Positions 36,302 through 45,448 of a DNA stretch of 64,000 bases are shown here, in pieces. Where the stretch lies: positions 62,001 through 126,000 of the forward strand of contig JAHHHL010000011.1 of NCBI GenBank assembly GCA_019359375.1, in the 5' to 3' direction. This DNA is from Lyngbya sp. HA4199-MV5 (GTDB lineage Bacteria; Cyanobacteriota; Cyanobacteriia; Leptolyngbyales; Leptolyngbyaceae). The translations under genes were made by a program, and so were the position numbers. Each line of letters starts with the position of its first letter. Within the stretch, counting starts at the first letter, position 1. Under the pieces are notes generated by a model. That model worked only from the letters and a program-made list of their open reading frames with translations, had not been told where the DNA came from and did not search any database.

Positions 36302-37297
36302 CTATTGCAGATATTTCTTTAATTCAGCGGCTGCATGGACGAAAAGCGATCGCACTGCCGGAACCTCGGCTAAACCATTTAGCAATCCGAAGTCATGAAT
36401 CATGCCGTTGTAACGCACAGTGGTCACAGAAACTCCGGCTTCATCGAGCTTGCGTCCATAGGCTTCACCACCATCCCGCAAGATATCGCTTTCTGCGACT
36501 TGAATCAGGGCTGGAGGTAATCCTTGTAGTTGCTCAGCCGTCGCCTGTAAGGGAGAAGCATAGATGTCTTGACGCTTTTCTGGGTCAGCAATGTACATGT
36601 CATACATCCACTTCATCAACGGCGTAGTCAGGAATCGTTTGTCGCCAAATTGATGGTAGGAGTCTGTTTCAAAACTAGCATCGACGATCGGCCACATCAG
36701 AATTTGCAATTTGATGTGCGGACCACCTTTCGCTTTTGCCTGCAACGCCGTTACAGCCGTCATGTTGCCACCGACGCTGTTACCGACTACTGCCAGATTT
36801 TTGCCGTCAACGCCAATTTCCTCACCATGCTCGGCGACCCATTTTGTCGCGGCATAGATCTCATTGATTGCCTGGGGATACTGAGCATCTGGCGTGCGCG
36901 TGTAGTTGACAAAGACACCTGCAAACCCTGAAAGCACAACGAGATCGCGAACCATGCGCTTGTGGGTTGGATAGTCACCCAGCACCCAACCGCCGCCATG
37001 AATAAAGATGAATACAGGCAATGTGCCTTTGACTCCTTCAGGTCGCACAATATTGAGTGTAACTGTGTAACCATCAGCCGTAATTGTTTTTTCAGACTCT
37101 TCAATACCTGAAAGGTCTACCTTAACGGAGGCTTGTGCATCCACTAACACCTGACGCGCTTCGATCGGCGTTAATGTCTCTAACGCTGCGCCCCCTGAAT
37201 TTAGCAATTTCAAAAATGCCTTTACGTCTCTAGAAAGACGCGGATCATTTGCAACTTCCAGGACTTTTACTGCTGGGGAATTTACTTGGGCAACCAT
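36302..37297 (-). CDS. Hormone-sensitive-lipase-type esterase
   Basis: A 331-residue alpha/beta hydrolase of the HSL (family IV) group. The oxyanion motif HGGGW is at 100-104 and the nucleophile elbow GNSVGG has Ser174. A probable Asp is in VAESDILRDGGE and the His in GMIHDFGLLNGL. There is no signal peptide. These enzymes hydrolyse short-chain esters; the substrate is unknown. It lies between the isochorismatase pseudogene and a second hydrolase on the same strand and is likely co-transcribed with them. Confidence 0.92.
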   Translation of the reverse strand: MVAQVNSPAVKVLEVANDPRLSRDVKAFLKLLNSGGAALETLTPIEARQVLVDAQASVKVDLSGIEESEKTITADGYTVTLNIVRPEGVKGTLPVFIFIHGGGWVLGDYPTHKRMVRDLVVLSGFAGVFVNYTRTPDAQYPQAINEIYAATKWVAEHGEEIGVDGKNLAVVGNSVGGNMTAVTALQAKAKGGPHIKLQILMWPIVDASFETDSYHQFGDKRFLTTPLMKWMYDMYIADPEKRQDIYASPLQATAEQLQGLPPALIQVAESDILRDGGEAYGRKLDEAGVSVTTVRYNGMIHDFGLLNGLAEVPAVRSLFVHAAAELKKYLQ

Positions 37298-37374
37298 GAT
37301 GTTCTCCTTGGTGGATAGTCAGTAATTTGTTGAAATAGCACTGTTGGTGAATGCGGTGTGGGGTGTAGTCGAAA

Positions 37375-38265
37375 TCATTTCCTACTAGCCACTAGCATAG
37401 TGTCCTCCTTGACAACGTGAGTGGTTATAAATTGACGAATGTAGTCTGCGATCGCCTCGCCCTCTTCCTCTAGAGCAAAGTGTCCGGTATCGAATAAATG
37501 AAACTCAAGGTTCTGCAAGTCGCGTTTGTAGGCATTGGCTCCTTCAACTAAAAAGCCCAGGTCATTTTTCCCCCACACGACTAGCGTTGGTGGTTGATAT
37601 CGACGCAGGTAAGCTTGCCATTGCGGATACAGCAACACATTGGATTGGTAGTCGTATTTCAATGCCAGTTGAATATCCCAATTGCCAGTGCGATCGAGCA
37701 GCGCTTCATCCAACGTCCAGGTATCGGGACTGAGATTTTCTAAATTTCTAACTCCTGTGGTGTAATACAATTGCGCACCCTTGTTAACCAGAGCTTGACG
37801 CACCCGTTCGGTATTTTCGGGGGTCTTATGCTGCCAAAACGTTCGCATGGGTTGCCAGAAATCATCTAGCCCTTCCTCGTAAGCATTGCCATTTTGCACA
37901 ATTAGCGTTTCGACTCGCTCTGGATGCTGCGTGGCAAGACGGTAGCCAATGGGAGCGCCATAATCCATCAAATAAAGACTGTAACGTTGCAAGTCGATCG
38001 CCTCAATAAACCCTGCAATGACTGTAGTGAGATGATCAAAGGTGTAATCAAATTCATCTATTGAGGGCATGGAACTATACCCAAAACCAGGATAGTCCGG
38101 TGCAACCAAATGGAATTGATCAGCAAGCACAGGCATTAAATTGCGGAACATATGAGATGACGTTGGATAGCCATGCAGCAATAAAATGGTTGGATTGTCA
38201 CGGGAACCCGCTTCACGATAGAAAATATCTAAACCATTAACTAAAGCTGTACGATAGCTGGTCAT
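37375..38265 (-). CDS. Alpha/beta hydrolase, haloalkane dehalogenase/epoxide hydrolase type
   Basis: A 296-residue protein with [18 protein letters not shown] (oxyanion region) and LMDYGAPIGYRLA. Asp101 at the nucleophile position is characteristic of dehalogenase and epoxide-hydrolase branches rather than serine esterases. A cap domain follows, then VVWGKNDLGF (acid) and [12 protein letters not shown] (His). It shares most of its sequence with the paralogue at 39122. Its ATG overlaps the stop of the dienelactone-hydrolase gene (ATGA), so the two are coupled. The substrate is unknown. Confidence 0.9.
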   Translation of the reverse strand: MTSYRTALVNGLDIFYREAGSRDNPTILLLHGYPTSSHMFRNLMPVLADQFHLVAPDYPGFGYSSMPSIDEFDYTFDHLTTVIAGFIEAIDLQRYSLYLMDYGAPIGYRLATQHPERVETLIVQNGNAYEEGLDDFWQPMRTFWQHKTPENTERVRQALVNKGAQLYYTTGVRNLENLSPDTWTLDEALLDRTGNWDIQLALKYDYQSNVLLYPQWQAYLRRYQPPTLVVWGKNDLGFLVEGANAYKRDLQNLEFHLFDTGHFALEEEGEAIADYIRQFITTHVVKEDTMLVASRK

Positions 38266-38990
38266 ACGGTTGCTCCTTGGACAACACCACTGCCTAAGTG
38301 TTGTCTCAAAAGCGCCAACGTGCGATCGTGCGCTAATTCTGCGGCTGCTTGGCGATAAGCGAAACTGCCCGCACGACTGAACCCATGATTCACCCCTTCA
38401 TAGCGATAGATTGTCACCAGAGGATTATCTTTTAGCGCTTGCTGAATAGTGGCTTGAGCACTTGGCGGCACATACTCGTCGTTTTCACCCATGTGCAATA
38501 GCAGCGGTTTCTGAATTTTTGTCGCCTCTGCTAAATTTTTGTCAATGTCAACTCCGTAGTAACCCACATTGGCATCCGCATCGGTGCGAACCGCCATGAA
38601 ATATGCCAGCTTGCCACCCAAACAAAAGCCCACACTGCCGACCTTGCCTGTGCTGGTGGGATACTGCCGCAGAAAAGCCAGACTCGCTTTCAGATCTTCT
38701 ATGCCATTGTCTAAATCAAACGCTTTCAGTAACTCAAAGGCTTTTGTCCACTGCTCTTTAATTTCAGAATCAAGCTCTACACCCGGTTCTAAACGCCAAT
38801 ACAAATCTGGCACAAGCACCACATAACCTTCTCTGGCATACTCATCAGCCGTTCGGCGCATATTCTCATTGACTCCGAGAACTTCCTGAATCAACACAAT
38901 CCCTGCTTCAGGCTGAGTGCTAGGTGTTGCTAAATAGGCGCTAAAACTACCTCCTGAAAAGGCTGGAATAGTTACAGTTTGAGTTGTCAC
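38262..38990 (-). CDS. Dienelactone hydrolase-family protein
   Basis: A 242-residue alpha/beta hydrolase. The nucleophile is Cys123 in VGFCLGGKLAY, with Glu36 (LIQEVLGVN), Asp in MGENDEYVP and His in GVNHGFSRAG. This is the Cys-Asp-His set of dienelactone hydrolases, which open dienelactones in chloroaromatic degradation; many homologues act on other esters. It sits between two paralogous hydrolases and overlaps the downstream one by 4 bases. Confidence 0.92.
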   Translation of the reverse strand: MTTQTVTIPAFSGGSFSAYLATPSTQPEAGIVLIQEVLGVNENMRRTADEYAREGYVVLVPDLYWRLEPGVELDSEIKEQWTKAFELLKAFDLDNGIEDLKASLAFLRQYPTSTGKVGSVGFCLGGKLAYFMAVRTDADANVGYYGVDIDKNLAEATKIQKPLLLHMGENDEYVPPSAQATIQQALKDNPLVTIYRYEGVNHGFSRAGSFAYRQAAAELAHDRTLALLRQHLGSGVVQGATV

Positions 38991-39121
38991 CGTTTAATGT
39001 CCTCTTGAGTTGTCGTAGGTTTCTCTTACATAAATGTGTACAGAGCAAGTTGAGCGATGCGGAGCATGAGGCGGTTATGAAATCTCCCTGCGTCTCCGCA
39101 TCTCCCCTCTTCGCGTCTTCA

Positions 39122-39991
39122 TCAAGCAGGAACAAGTTGCAAGCGTGATGCGAGAAATTGACCGATGTAATTTGCGATCGCTTCTCCCTCTTCCTCTAGC
39201 GCAAAATGTCCCGTGTCGAGTAAATGGAATTCAACGTCTTTCAAGTCGCGTTTGTAGGGATAGGCACCCTCAGCGGGGAAGATGTAATCGTTCTTGCCCC
39301 ACACAATCAGGGTTGGTGGCTGATATTTACGGAAGTATTCCTGCCATTGTGGGTAGAGCGGTGGATTGGTGCCATAGCTATACAGCAGCGCGAGTTGGAT
39401 GTCAGCATTTCCGGGGCGATCGAGGAAGTGTTGATCGATCGTCCAGGTATCCGGGCTGATCGCTTCTAGATTGCGAACACCGTTGGTATATTGCCACTTG
39501 GTTGCTTCCAGGGTGACAAGGTATTCAAGCTTCGCAGCATTCTCAGGCGACTTGTCTTGCCAGTATGCTTTGATGGGTTCCCAGAATTCGCGCAAGCCTT
39601 CTTCGTAAGCATTGCCGTTTTGCACAATGAGGGATTGCACTCGCTCTGGATGTTTTGCTGCAAGGCGATAACCAACAGGAGCGCCATAATCCATCACATA
39701 GAGGCTGTATTTTTTGAGGTCGATCGCGGCAACAAACTTTTCCATCACCTCAGCCAGATGATCAAACGTGTAGTCAAACTCATCTACACTTGGTGCGGAA
39801 CTGTTGCCATAGCCTGGATAATCGGGCGCAACTAGATGGAATTTATCAGCAAGTGCAGGCATCAAATTGCGGAACATGTGAGACGAAGTTGGGAAACCAT
39901 GCAGCAGCAAAATGGTGGGATTACTGCGAGAGCCAGCTTCACGGTAGAAAATATCTAAACCGTCGATCGAAACTGTGCGGAACGTAGTCAT
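39122..39991 (-). CDS. Alpha/beta hydrolase, paralogue of the gene at 37375
   Basis: A 289-residue protein that aligns almost end to end with the hydrolase at 37375-38265: same [46 protein letters not shown] and [17 protein letters not shown]. Asp at the nucleophile position again suggests a dehalogenase/epoxide-hydrolase-type mechanism. The ATG at 39991 has AAAGGAG eight bases upstream; the longer frame to 40129 adds non-homologous sequence and overlaps the MOSC gene. Confidence 0.92.
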   Translation of the reverse strand: MTTFRTVSIDGLDIFYREAGSRSNPTILLLHGFPTSSHMFRNLMPALADKFHLVAPDYPGYGNSSAPSVDEFDYTFDHLAEVMEKFVAAIDLKKYSLYVMDYGAPVGYRLAAKHPERVQSLIVQNGNAYEEGLREFWEPIKAYWQDKSPENAAKLEYLVTLEATKWQYTNGVRNLEAISPDTWTIDQHFLDRPGNADIQLALLYSYGTNPPLYPQWQEYFRKYQPPTLIVWGKNDYIFPAEGAYPYKRDLKDVEFHLLDTGHFALEEEGEAIANYIGQFLASRLQLVPA

Positions 39992-40055
39992 GAGATTACT
40001 CCTTTTGAATCTATAAAGATGAAATTGTGACCTTGTTAAGGCAGGTTGATTTATC

Positions 40056-40700
40056 TCACATCTGCCGACGAAGCTGTTCCTGAAAGTAGTCCCGCCAGCT
40101 TTTGGGTAACGCTTCCAATTGAGCGGCACGATTCAGTAACTCTGGATTGTTTTGTTCACGAACGTAAAGTTGAGTGATGTCGGCAACGGTGATATTGTTG
40201 ACATCTCGACTTACCAACTCCAAAATGTCTCCGGCTCCCACTTCACCTTCTTGTAAAACGGAAAAGTAAAACCCGGTGCGACGACTGGCGAGAAAATGTT
40301 TTACCATATCGGGTCGTCCAAACCGAATACCCAACTTGTAACAGGGCATACGCGGCTGTGTTATCATCAATTGCACGGTGCCAATTTGGAAGCGATCGCC
40401 AATGTTCAGTTCCTCTTCTTTTAACCCAGTGGTTGTGAAGTTTTCACCAAAATTGCCCATTGTTAATTCGGTATCAGGCAACTCACTGCGCCAGTAGTCG
40501 TAATGCTCCAGGGGATAAACGTAAACAGCTTTCTCTGAGCCACCATGAACAGTAAGATCAGCCTGTCCATCGCCATCTAAATTGAGCGATCGCAGCATCA
40601 CTCTTGTACTAACTGGCTCTTTAAAAATACCAGTTGTTACGGTTTTCCCTTTCCAGACCACTTCACGGGGTAGCCCGACATTGACAGAGATGAGTTCCAT
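40056..40700 (-). CDS. MOSC-domain protein (YiiM-like)
   Basis: A 214-residue soluble protein with the MOSC sulfur-carrier domain. It shows [38 protein letters not shown], the [13 protein letters not shown] motif and the conserved Cys in [19 protein letters not shown]. YiiM-type proteins reduce N-hydroxylated compounds through a molybdenum cofactor; the activity here is inferred. The ATG at 40700 has GGAG seven bases upstream. It is the first gene of the minus-strand run that continues through four hydrolases to the broken isochorismatase gene. Confidence 0.92.
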   Translation of the reverse strand: MELISVNVGLPREVVWKGKTVTTGIFKEPVSTRVMLRSLNLDGDGQADLTVHGGSEKAVYVYPLEHYDYWRSELPDTELTMGNFGENFTTTGLKEEELNIGDRFQIGTVQLMITQPRMPCYKLGIRFGRPDMVKHFLASRRTGFYFSVLQEGEVGAGDILELVSRDVNNITVADITQLYVREQNNPELLNRAAQLEALPKSWRDYFQEQLRRQM

Positions 40701-41050
40701 GTTCAGCTCCACATTGATGGATTATGAAGAAATGGCAATCTTTTATGGAGACGCGGAGAAGGGATGACGCGGTAATGTGGTGAGGGAGAGAGAAAGACGC
40801 GGAGAAGGGACGATGTGGTGAGGGCATGGATAGAAAGAGACAAATATTGTTGGACTTTCTCCGTGTCCCCGCGTCCCTGTATCTCTTTCCCAAACATGAC
40901 CTTAATTTACAAGGCTTCCTTGATGTTGTCGTCCATTCCAGGTTCACTGTTTAAGCAATCGATCGATTACGAATTAGTTGATCTAAGGTATGAGTTTGAA
41001 TCAAACTTAAGTTCATAATTTCAATCAACCTTAAGTTGGTGATGGCAGGC
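40701..41050. promoter_or_regulatory. Upstream region of the hydrolase run with a dyad and direct repeats
   Basis: The part next to the MOSC gene is short-repeat sequence (GACGCGGAGAAGGGA twice, about 40749-40813). Further out is a perfect dyad AGTTTGA-A-TCAAACT (40993-41007) overlapping a direct repeat ATCAAACTTAAGTT/ATCAACCTTAAGTT (41000-41013 and 41024-41037). AACTTAAGTT-like dyads are seen in MerR-type operators, so an operator for the minus-strand run is possible. No gene is seen. Confidence 0.35.
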
Positions 41051-41683
41051 TTAGGGGCTGGTAAGCCCTCGTTTCATGGCAATAATGGTTGCCTGTGTAC
41101 GGTCTTTCGCGCCTAACTTGCTTAAAATGCGGTTGATGTTGGATTTGACGGTGCTTTCTGTAATCGTCAGAGCAGCACCGATTTCCACATTGCTCATGCC
41201 TTGAGCGACTAATTGGAGGACTTCTAATTCGCGATCGGTCAACGCTGGGTTGTTCATGCGCTCTACTAACTTAGCGCCAACATGTGATGGAATGTATTGC
41301 TGCCCGCTATAAACGGTGCGAATCGCCGTGCGTAGCTCGCTGGGTTTAGAGTCTTTGAGCAGATACCCCTTTGCCCCAGCCCGTAACCCTCGATAGATAT
41401 CTTCATCCCCATCATAGGTGGTCAACACAATGATACGAGCCGTGTCGAATTCAACACAAAGCGCCGTAATAGCTTCCACACCTTCCATTTCGGGCATCCG
41501 CAAATCCATCAAGGTGATATCCGGTTGGTATTCACGAAACAACTCGATCGCCTCGATTCCATGCTTCGCCTGACCAATTACGGTCATATCATCTTCTTCA
41601 TTGATGATGGCGGCAATCCCTTCCTGAACGATCAGATGATCATCCACAATCAGTACGCGAATTGGGTTAGGGGGTGTAGGCAT
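41051..41683 (-). CDS. NarL/LuxR-family response regulator
   Basis: A 210-residue two-domain regulator. The receiver has DD14-15, phosphoacceptor D60 (ITLMDLRMPEMEG) and Lys in LLKDSKPSEL. The C-terminal LuxR HTH is LTDRELEVLQLVAQGMSNVE, then TESTVKSNINRILSKLG. The ATG at 41683 is preferred because the upstream extension translates a tandem repeat and overlaps the kinase gene. It lies 37 bases downstream of the CHASE2 kinase gene and is its likely partner. Confidence 0.94.
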   Translation of the reverse strand: MPTPPNPIRVLIVDDHLIVQEGIAAIINEEDDMTVIGQAKHGIEAIELFREYQPDITLMDLRMPEMEGVEAITALCVEFDTARIIVLTTYDGDEDIYRGLRAGAKGYLLKDSKPSELRTAIRTVYSGQQYIPSHVGAKLVERMNNPALTDRELEVLQLVAQGMSNVEIGAALTITESTVKSNINRILSKLGAKDRTQATIIAMKRGLTSP

Positions 41684-41685
41684 TA

Positions 41686-41720
41686 GAGGGTGTGGGGTGT
41701 GGGGTGTGGGGTGTGGGGAT
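41686..41720. repeat. GTGTGGG tandem repeat between kinase and regulator
   Basis: About four GGGTGTG heptamer units fill the gap between the CHASE2 kinase and its response regulator. They match the repeats at 6206 and 45290. Confidence 0.8.
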
Positions 41721-43979
41721 CTACACCCCAACAATCACTACGATTTCTGTGCCTTGTCCTGGGTGGCTTTGGATGATTAATTCACCGTTCATCTGCTCAG
41801 CCCGCTCGCTCATGCCGACTAACCCAAAGCCCTGTTCCAGAGAGACTTGAGCAACGTCAAAGCCTTGTCCATCGTCTTTCACTCGTAAAAGGCACTGCGT
41901 TTCCTCATACACTAACTCTATTTGAATAGTAGCAGCGCGGGCATATTTAACGGCGTTGGTGAGGGCTTCTTGTCCAATGCGTAAGAGATGATTTTCAATG
42001 TAGGGTGCTAAGGGGTAGGCGACACCGATGATTTTGCACGTAAGCTGTGTTTGACCGGAGACTTGCATTTGAGCGGTCAGGCGCTTGAGGGCACTCGGCA
42101 AATCGCCTTCCTCCAGTACTTTTGGGCGCAGGGCAACGACCGATCGCCGTGCTTCAGCCAGTCCAGATCGCGCTAATTCATCCACCGTTTCTAGATGTGT
42201 TTCTGCCTTTGCTGGTTTTTTCACTAAGATTTCCATCGCGGCTCCGACATGCAGCAGAATGCCTGTAAACGCTTGTGCTAGAACATCGTGGATTTCTCGC
42301 GCCATGCGGTTACGCTCATCCAGAAGGGAGGCTTCTTCGGCGCGTTTGCGATCGCTAATATCCTGCCCAATCCCAACAAAGAGTCGATGATCAAGCTGAA
42401 CATTTGCCCAGGCGGTGTTTACAAAGCGATCGTCTTTAGTTCTAATTTTTAGATCGAGCCAGTTGCCAGTGGCGGCTAACATGTGATCTAAAATCTGCTG
42501 CCGCTGTGCTGAATCGGCACTACATTCGGCGACCAGGTCAATATTCTGCAAATCGGCAGATGACCAGCCCAAAATTTGCTCACACTGATGATTAACAAAC
42601 TCAATATGCCCCGTTGGGCCGTAAAGCGTAATCATCACCGGAATATGATCCACGATCGTTTGGAGAAGCTGTTTTTGCTGGCTTAAGGTCACTTCCGCCT
42701 GTTTGCGTTCAATAATTTCTTGTTCCAGGTTTAAGGTTCGCTCTTCCACTTTTTGTTCTAAAGTGCGGGCGTACTCCTTGAGATTTTCCCACAGCAGGTA
42801 GCCATTGCTGGTGATTGCCGATCCCACAAGTGCAAGCAGCGGCGGGATGATGATGATCCACCAACCCAGCAAAAAGCATCCGTAAGCACCACCGCAAAGG
42901 GCGATTCCCAACAGCACCACTTTCAAAATGGTTTGGCGCGGTGATGAAGCTGTCCAACCGATGATGGCTCCAATGGTTGACCAAACAGCGATCCACAGCC
43001 ATACTATCGGCTCTGACCAGACGCTCAATAGCGGTCTGCCATCCAAAGCAGCGCTCAACAATTGACTGGCTAACAATGCGTGTACTTCAACACCAGCAGG
43101 TGCGGCAATGGGATCTGTCGTGTAAGCGGTGAAGAATTTGTCATTGATGCTTTCTGCCGTTAACCCGATGAAGACAATGCGATCGCGCACCAAATCACGG
43201 GGCAACCGACCCTGCAAAACATCCGTCAGTGAAATGGCGCGAAACCCATGTTTGAATTTGGGAAAGTTAGACAAAATCTGGTAGCCACCCGCATCAAGCC
43301 CAACATAACCACCCGCATAGGGTTGCAATGGTTTAAAGACGGCTTGACCCAACCGAAATTGCGTTTGCTCAGGGTTAAGGGGCTGGCGGCTAGTGCCCTG
43401 GCGATCGAGGTACAAAAACGCTAAGCGTGCGCCCAATGTAAAGATCGATCGATTGTCTGGCGTTCTCAAATACAGGAGGCTGCGGCGCACTCGACCGTCT
43501 GTATCTAATAACAGATCGCTTGCACTCACTTGATCGCGCTGCTTGAGGAGGGGTGGTGCTGGAATCACCTGACCATTCGCCGTTTTAATGACCTTTTCGA
43601 TACCAATCAAGTTGGGCGTGGTGGTGAAGACGTTGACCAGGGCCGGATGTCCCGGTTCGACAGGTAGATCACGAAAAATATCTAGACCAATAACTCTGGG
43701 CTGCTGTTGTTTCAGCAATGTGATGGCGCGGGCCAGAGCCGCATCAGACATGGGCCATTGTCCCAGTTGTTTAATGTCTGATTCATCGATCGTCACAAGG
43801 ACAATGCGAGGATCAACCGCTTCCACAGGACGAAGGCGAAACATCTGATCCAGCGCCACTAGCTCCATCAACTGTAGTGTTCCTGCAAAGCGCAACAGCA
43901 ACAACCCTCCGGCGACACTGGGCACTGTGATGAGAACGCCACGCCATCGCCAAAGCTGCTGTTTCAGAGTTATCCACAT
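41721..43979 (-). CDS. CHASE2-PAS sensor histidine kinase
   Basis: A 752-residue membrane kinase. An N-terminal membrane segment precedes a CHASE2 domain (DQMFRLRPVEAVDPRIVLVT, then IGLDIFRDLPVEPGH and RIVFIGLTAESINDKF). Two to three membrane helices follow (about 325-395), then a coiled coil (KEYARTLEQKVEERTLNLEQ), a PAS domain with ITLYGPTGHIEFVNHQCEQI, a HisKA_3 phosphoacceptor helix (ERNRMAREIHDVLAQAF) and an ATPase domain with NAVKYARAATI and GFGLVGMSERA. CHASE2 is thought to sense an extracytoplasmic signal of unknown nature. The NarL-type regulator downstream is the obvious partner. Confidence 0.95.
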   Translation of the reverse strand: MWITLKQQLWRWRGVLITVPSVAGGLLLLRFAGTLQLMELVALDQMFRLRPVEAVDPRIVLVTIDESDIKQLGQWPMSDAALARAITLLKQQQPRVIGLDIFRDLPVEPGHPALVNVFTTTPNLIGIEKVIKTANGQVIPAPPLLKQRDQVSASDLLLDTDGRVRRSLLYLRTPDNRSIFTLGARLAFLYLDRQGTSRQPLNPEQTQFRLGQAVFKPLQPYAGGYVGLDAGGYQILSNFPKFKHGFRAISLTDVLQGRLPRDLVRDRIVFIGLTAESINDKFFTAYTTDPIAAPAGVEVHALLASQLLSAALDGRPLLSVWSEPIVWLWIAVWSTIGAIIGWTASSPRQTILKVVLLGIALCGGAYGCFLLGWWIIIIPPLLALVGSAITSNGYLLWENLKEYARTLEQKVEERTLNLEQEIIERKQAEVTLSQQKQLLQTIVDHIPVMITLYGPTGHIEFVNHQCEQILGWSSADLQNIDLVAECSADSAQRQQILDHMLAATGNWLDLKIRTKDDRFVNTAWANVQLDHRLFVGIGQDISDRKRAEEASLLDERNRMAREIHDVLAQAFTGILLHVGAAMEILVKKPAKAETHLETVDELARSGLAEARRSVVALRPKVLEEGDLPSALKRLTAQMQVSGQTQLTCKIIGVAYPLAPYIENHLLRIGQEALTNAVKYARAATIQIELVYEETQCLLRVKDDGQGFDVAQVSLEQGFGLVGMSERAEQMNGELIIQSHPGQGTEIVVIVGV

Positions 43980-44016
43980 AGGGTAAGTGCAATCTATCGC
44001 TAGTTCATAACGTAAT

Positions 44017-44637
44017 CTATACCAATCGCTTCATTATTTGCGCTACATCGTACAGTTCATTTCGCAATGGATTAGACAATGTAACCTTGCTTGATAAGCC
44101 ATACGTTCCAGAGGTGCGATCGAGCTTGACAAAGAGGTAATCTTCTCCGGTGGTAATCAAACCAAAGCCAGGAGATTGCTCAAGTGGTTGCCCCATCATA
44201 TACGCCAGAGTTTTCGGTAGCGCTTGCATGACGCTAAACCCATAGCGCTTCTCCTCAATCAAAATCAACCAAAATTGTTCTTGCACAACTAAGGCATCAA
44301 TAAACCCTTCTAAAATTTCTGCGCCGCTTTCAATCTCAATCCTGACTAATTTTTCTTCGCGAATTTTATAGGGTGGGTCACACCATCCCAATAGATTGAG
44401 TAAGGGAGACACCATCACAAGATCAATCGTCCCCTCTGTAATTGCGCCATCCGCAGCATCGTAGTTGTAACGCTGCTTCAGACGATCAAGCAAAGATTTC
44501 TCATCTGTATTGAGCGCTGGCAGTGCTTCTACCCATTCTGTAAAAAAGCTTAGATCACTGCTGGGGTGAAGTGATAGCTTACGATGTGCAAGGTTGAGAT
44601 TGGTCATCGCTGGAAGCACGCCGATTGTTTGAGTCAT
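44017..44637 (-). CDS. Putative PD-(D/E)XK nuclease-like protein
   Basis: A 206-residue protein typical of cyanobacterial proteins annotated as restriction-endonuclease-like. The region ILEGFIDALVVQEQFWLILI, then EEKRYGFSV, has the Asp ... Glu-x-Lys pattern of PD-(D/E)XK nucleases, and LVMVSPLLNLLGWCDPPYKI precedes it. No methylase is nearby, so a restriction role is unlikely on context. Its ATG overlaps the stop of the DUF928 gene by 4 bases, linking it to that transcript. Confidence 0.7.
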   Translation of the reverse strand: MTQTIGVLPAMTNLNLAHRKLSLHPSSDLSFFTEWVEALPALNTDEKSLLDRLKQRYNYDAADGAITEGTIDLVMVSPLLNLLGWCDPPYKIREEKLVRIEIESGAEILEGFIDALVVQEQFWLILIEEKRYGFSVMQALPKTLAYMMGQPLEQSPGFGLITTGEDYLFVKLDRTSGTYGLSSKVTLSNPLRNELYDVAQIMKRLV

Positions 44638-45440
44638 CGCCCGCCCGCCTCTCCATCGTTTATAGCATCCACACCACCGGATTGCAGGAGTTCGCGCCAG
44701 GTTGTGTTGATGCCTGGATCATTGCGTTGGCTGCGCTTTAACTGATCCAAAACAGCGATCGCATCGTACCAAACATCGGCTTTTTGATAGAGCGCTACCT
44801 GTTCTCTGGGCGATGCCTGTTGAATTTGACGTAACCGAGTGGCATCCAGTGCAATCCGTTGCACCATGCCTGTGACAAAGCGATCGTCCAGGCGATCGTT
44901 GGGGTTGCAAATGACGGCAAGTGACCACGTATAGGGCTTACCAACCTCTAAAGGGGGTGACTGGGTTGGCAGGGTGATGCGGAGCAAGTCGGGTGTGTTG
45001 GTCAACGCAACTACTGTACGATAAACACCCTGACCCATGCGATTGCGGAGGCTAAATTCGGCGTTCTTTGCGCTCGTTTTAGGCACGTAAACGAGAAAGG
45101 TGGGACGCTCTGCCGACGTGAAGCCCGGTTTGGCTGTGGGACTAAGAGCCGTCAATAACGATCTGGTTGTTGCGATTCCCTCATCTTGAGGACAATTGGA
45201 TGGATCACGTCGTCCTCCTGCCGATGAGCTACCGGGATTTGTGGGGGGTGGAGGCGGATTGCTTTGCGCGAGTTGTATAGGTTTGAACTGGGGTGTGGGG
45301 TGTGGGGTGTAGGGGGTGGTTAATGCAAGTGAAGATGGCTGCAATTGGCTAGCCGAGGTTGTATCTGGCGCGATCGCCACGCCTAAAGCTAGAGCCATGC
45401 TAACGGGGACGGTATTTAAAAGCATTTTGATGTCAAACAT
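44634..45440 (-). CDS. DUF928 secreted protein
   Basis: A 268-residue protein with a signal-peptide-like N-terminus (MLLNTVPVSMALALGVAIA), a Pro/Thr/Ser-rich linker partly made by a tandem repeat (TTPYTPHPTPQ, from about 45290-45315), and a DUF928 domain. The DUF928 part shows RPTFLVYVPKTSAKNAEFSL, LPTQSPPLEVGKPYTWSLAV and WYDAIAVLDQL. DUF928 genes are often next to CHAT-TPR and filamentous-haemagglutinin genes in cyanobacteria, as here; function is unknown. The ATG at 45440 lies just past the end of the CHAT gene. Confidence 0.88.
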   Translation of the reverse strand: MFDIKMLLNTVPVSMALALGVAIAPDTTSASQLQPSSLALTTPYTPHPTPQFKPIQLAQSNPPPPPTNPGSSSAGGRRDPSNCPQDEGIATTRSLLTALSPTAKPGFTSAERPTFLVYVPKTSAKNAEFSLRNRMGQGVYRTVVALTNTPDLLRITLPTQSPPLEVGKPYTWSLAVICNPNDRLDDRFVTGMVQRIALDATRLRQIQQASPREQVALYQKADVWYDAIAVLDQLKRSQRNDPGINTTWRELLQSGGVDAINDGEAGGR

Positions 45441-45448
45441 AACGTTTT

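Noticed and set aside
40815-41018. 67-codon open frame upstream of the MOSC gene
   Set aside because: Reads through GC-rich short repeats and the operator-like dyad; no protein-like conservation seen.
44017-44637. Restriction-modification system
   Set aside because: The protein has a possible nuclease motif, but there is no methyltransferase or specificity gene nearby, and it is coupled to the DUF928 gene instead.
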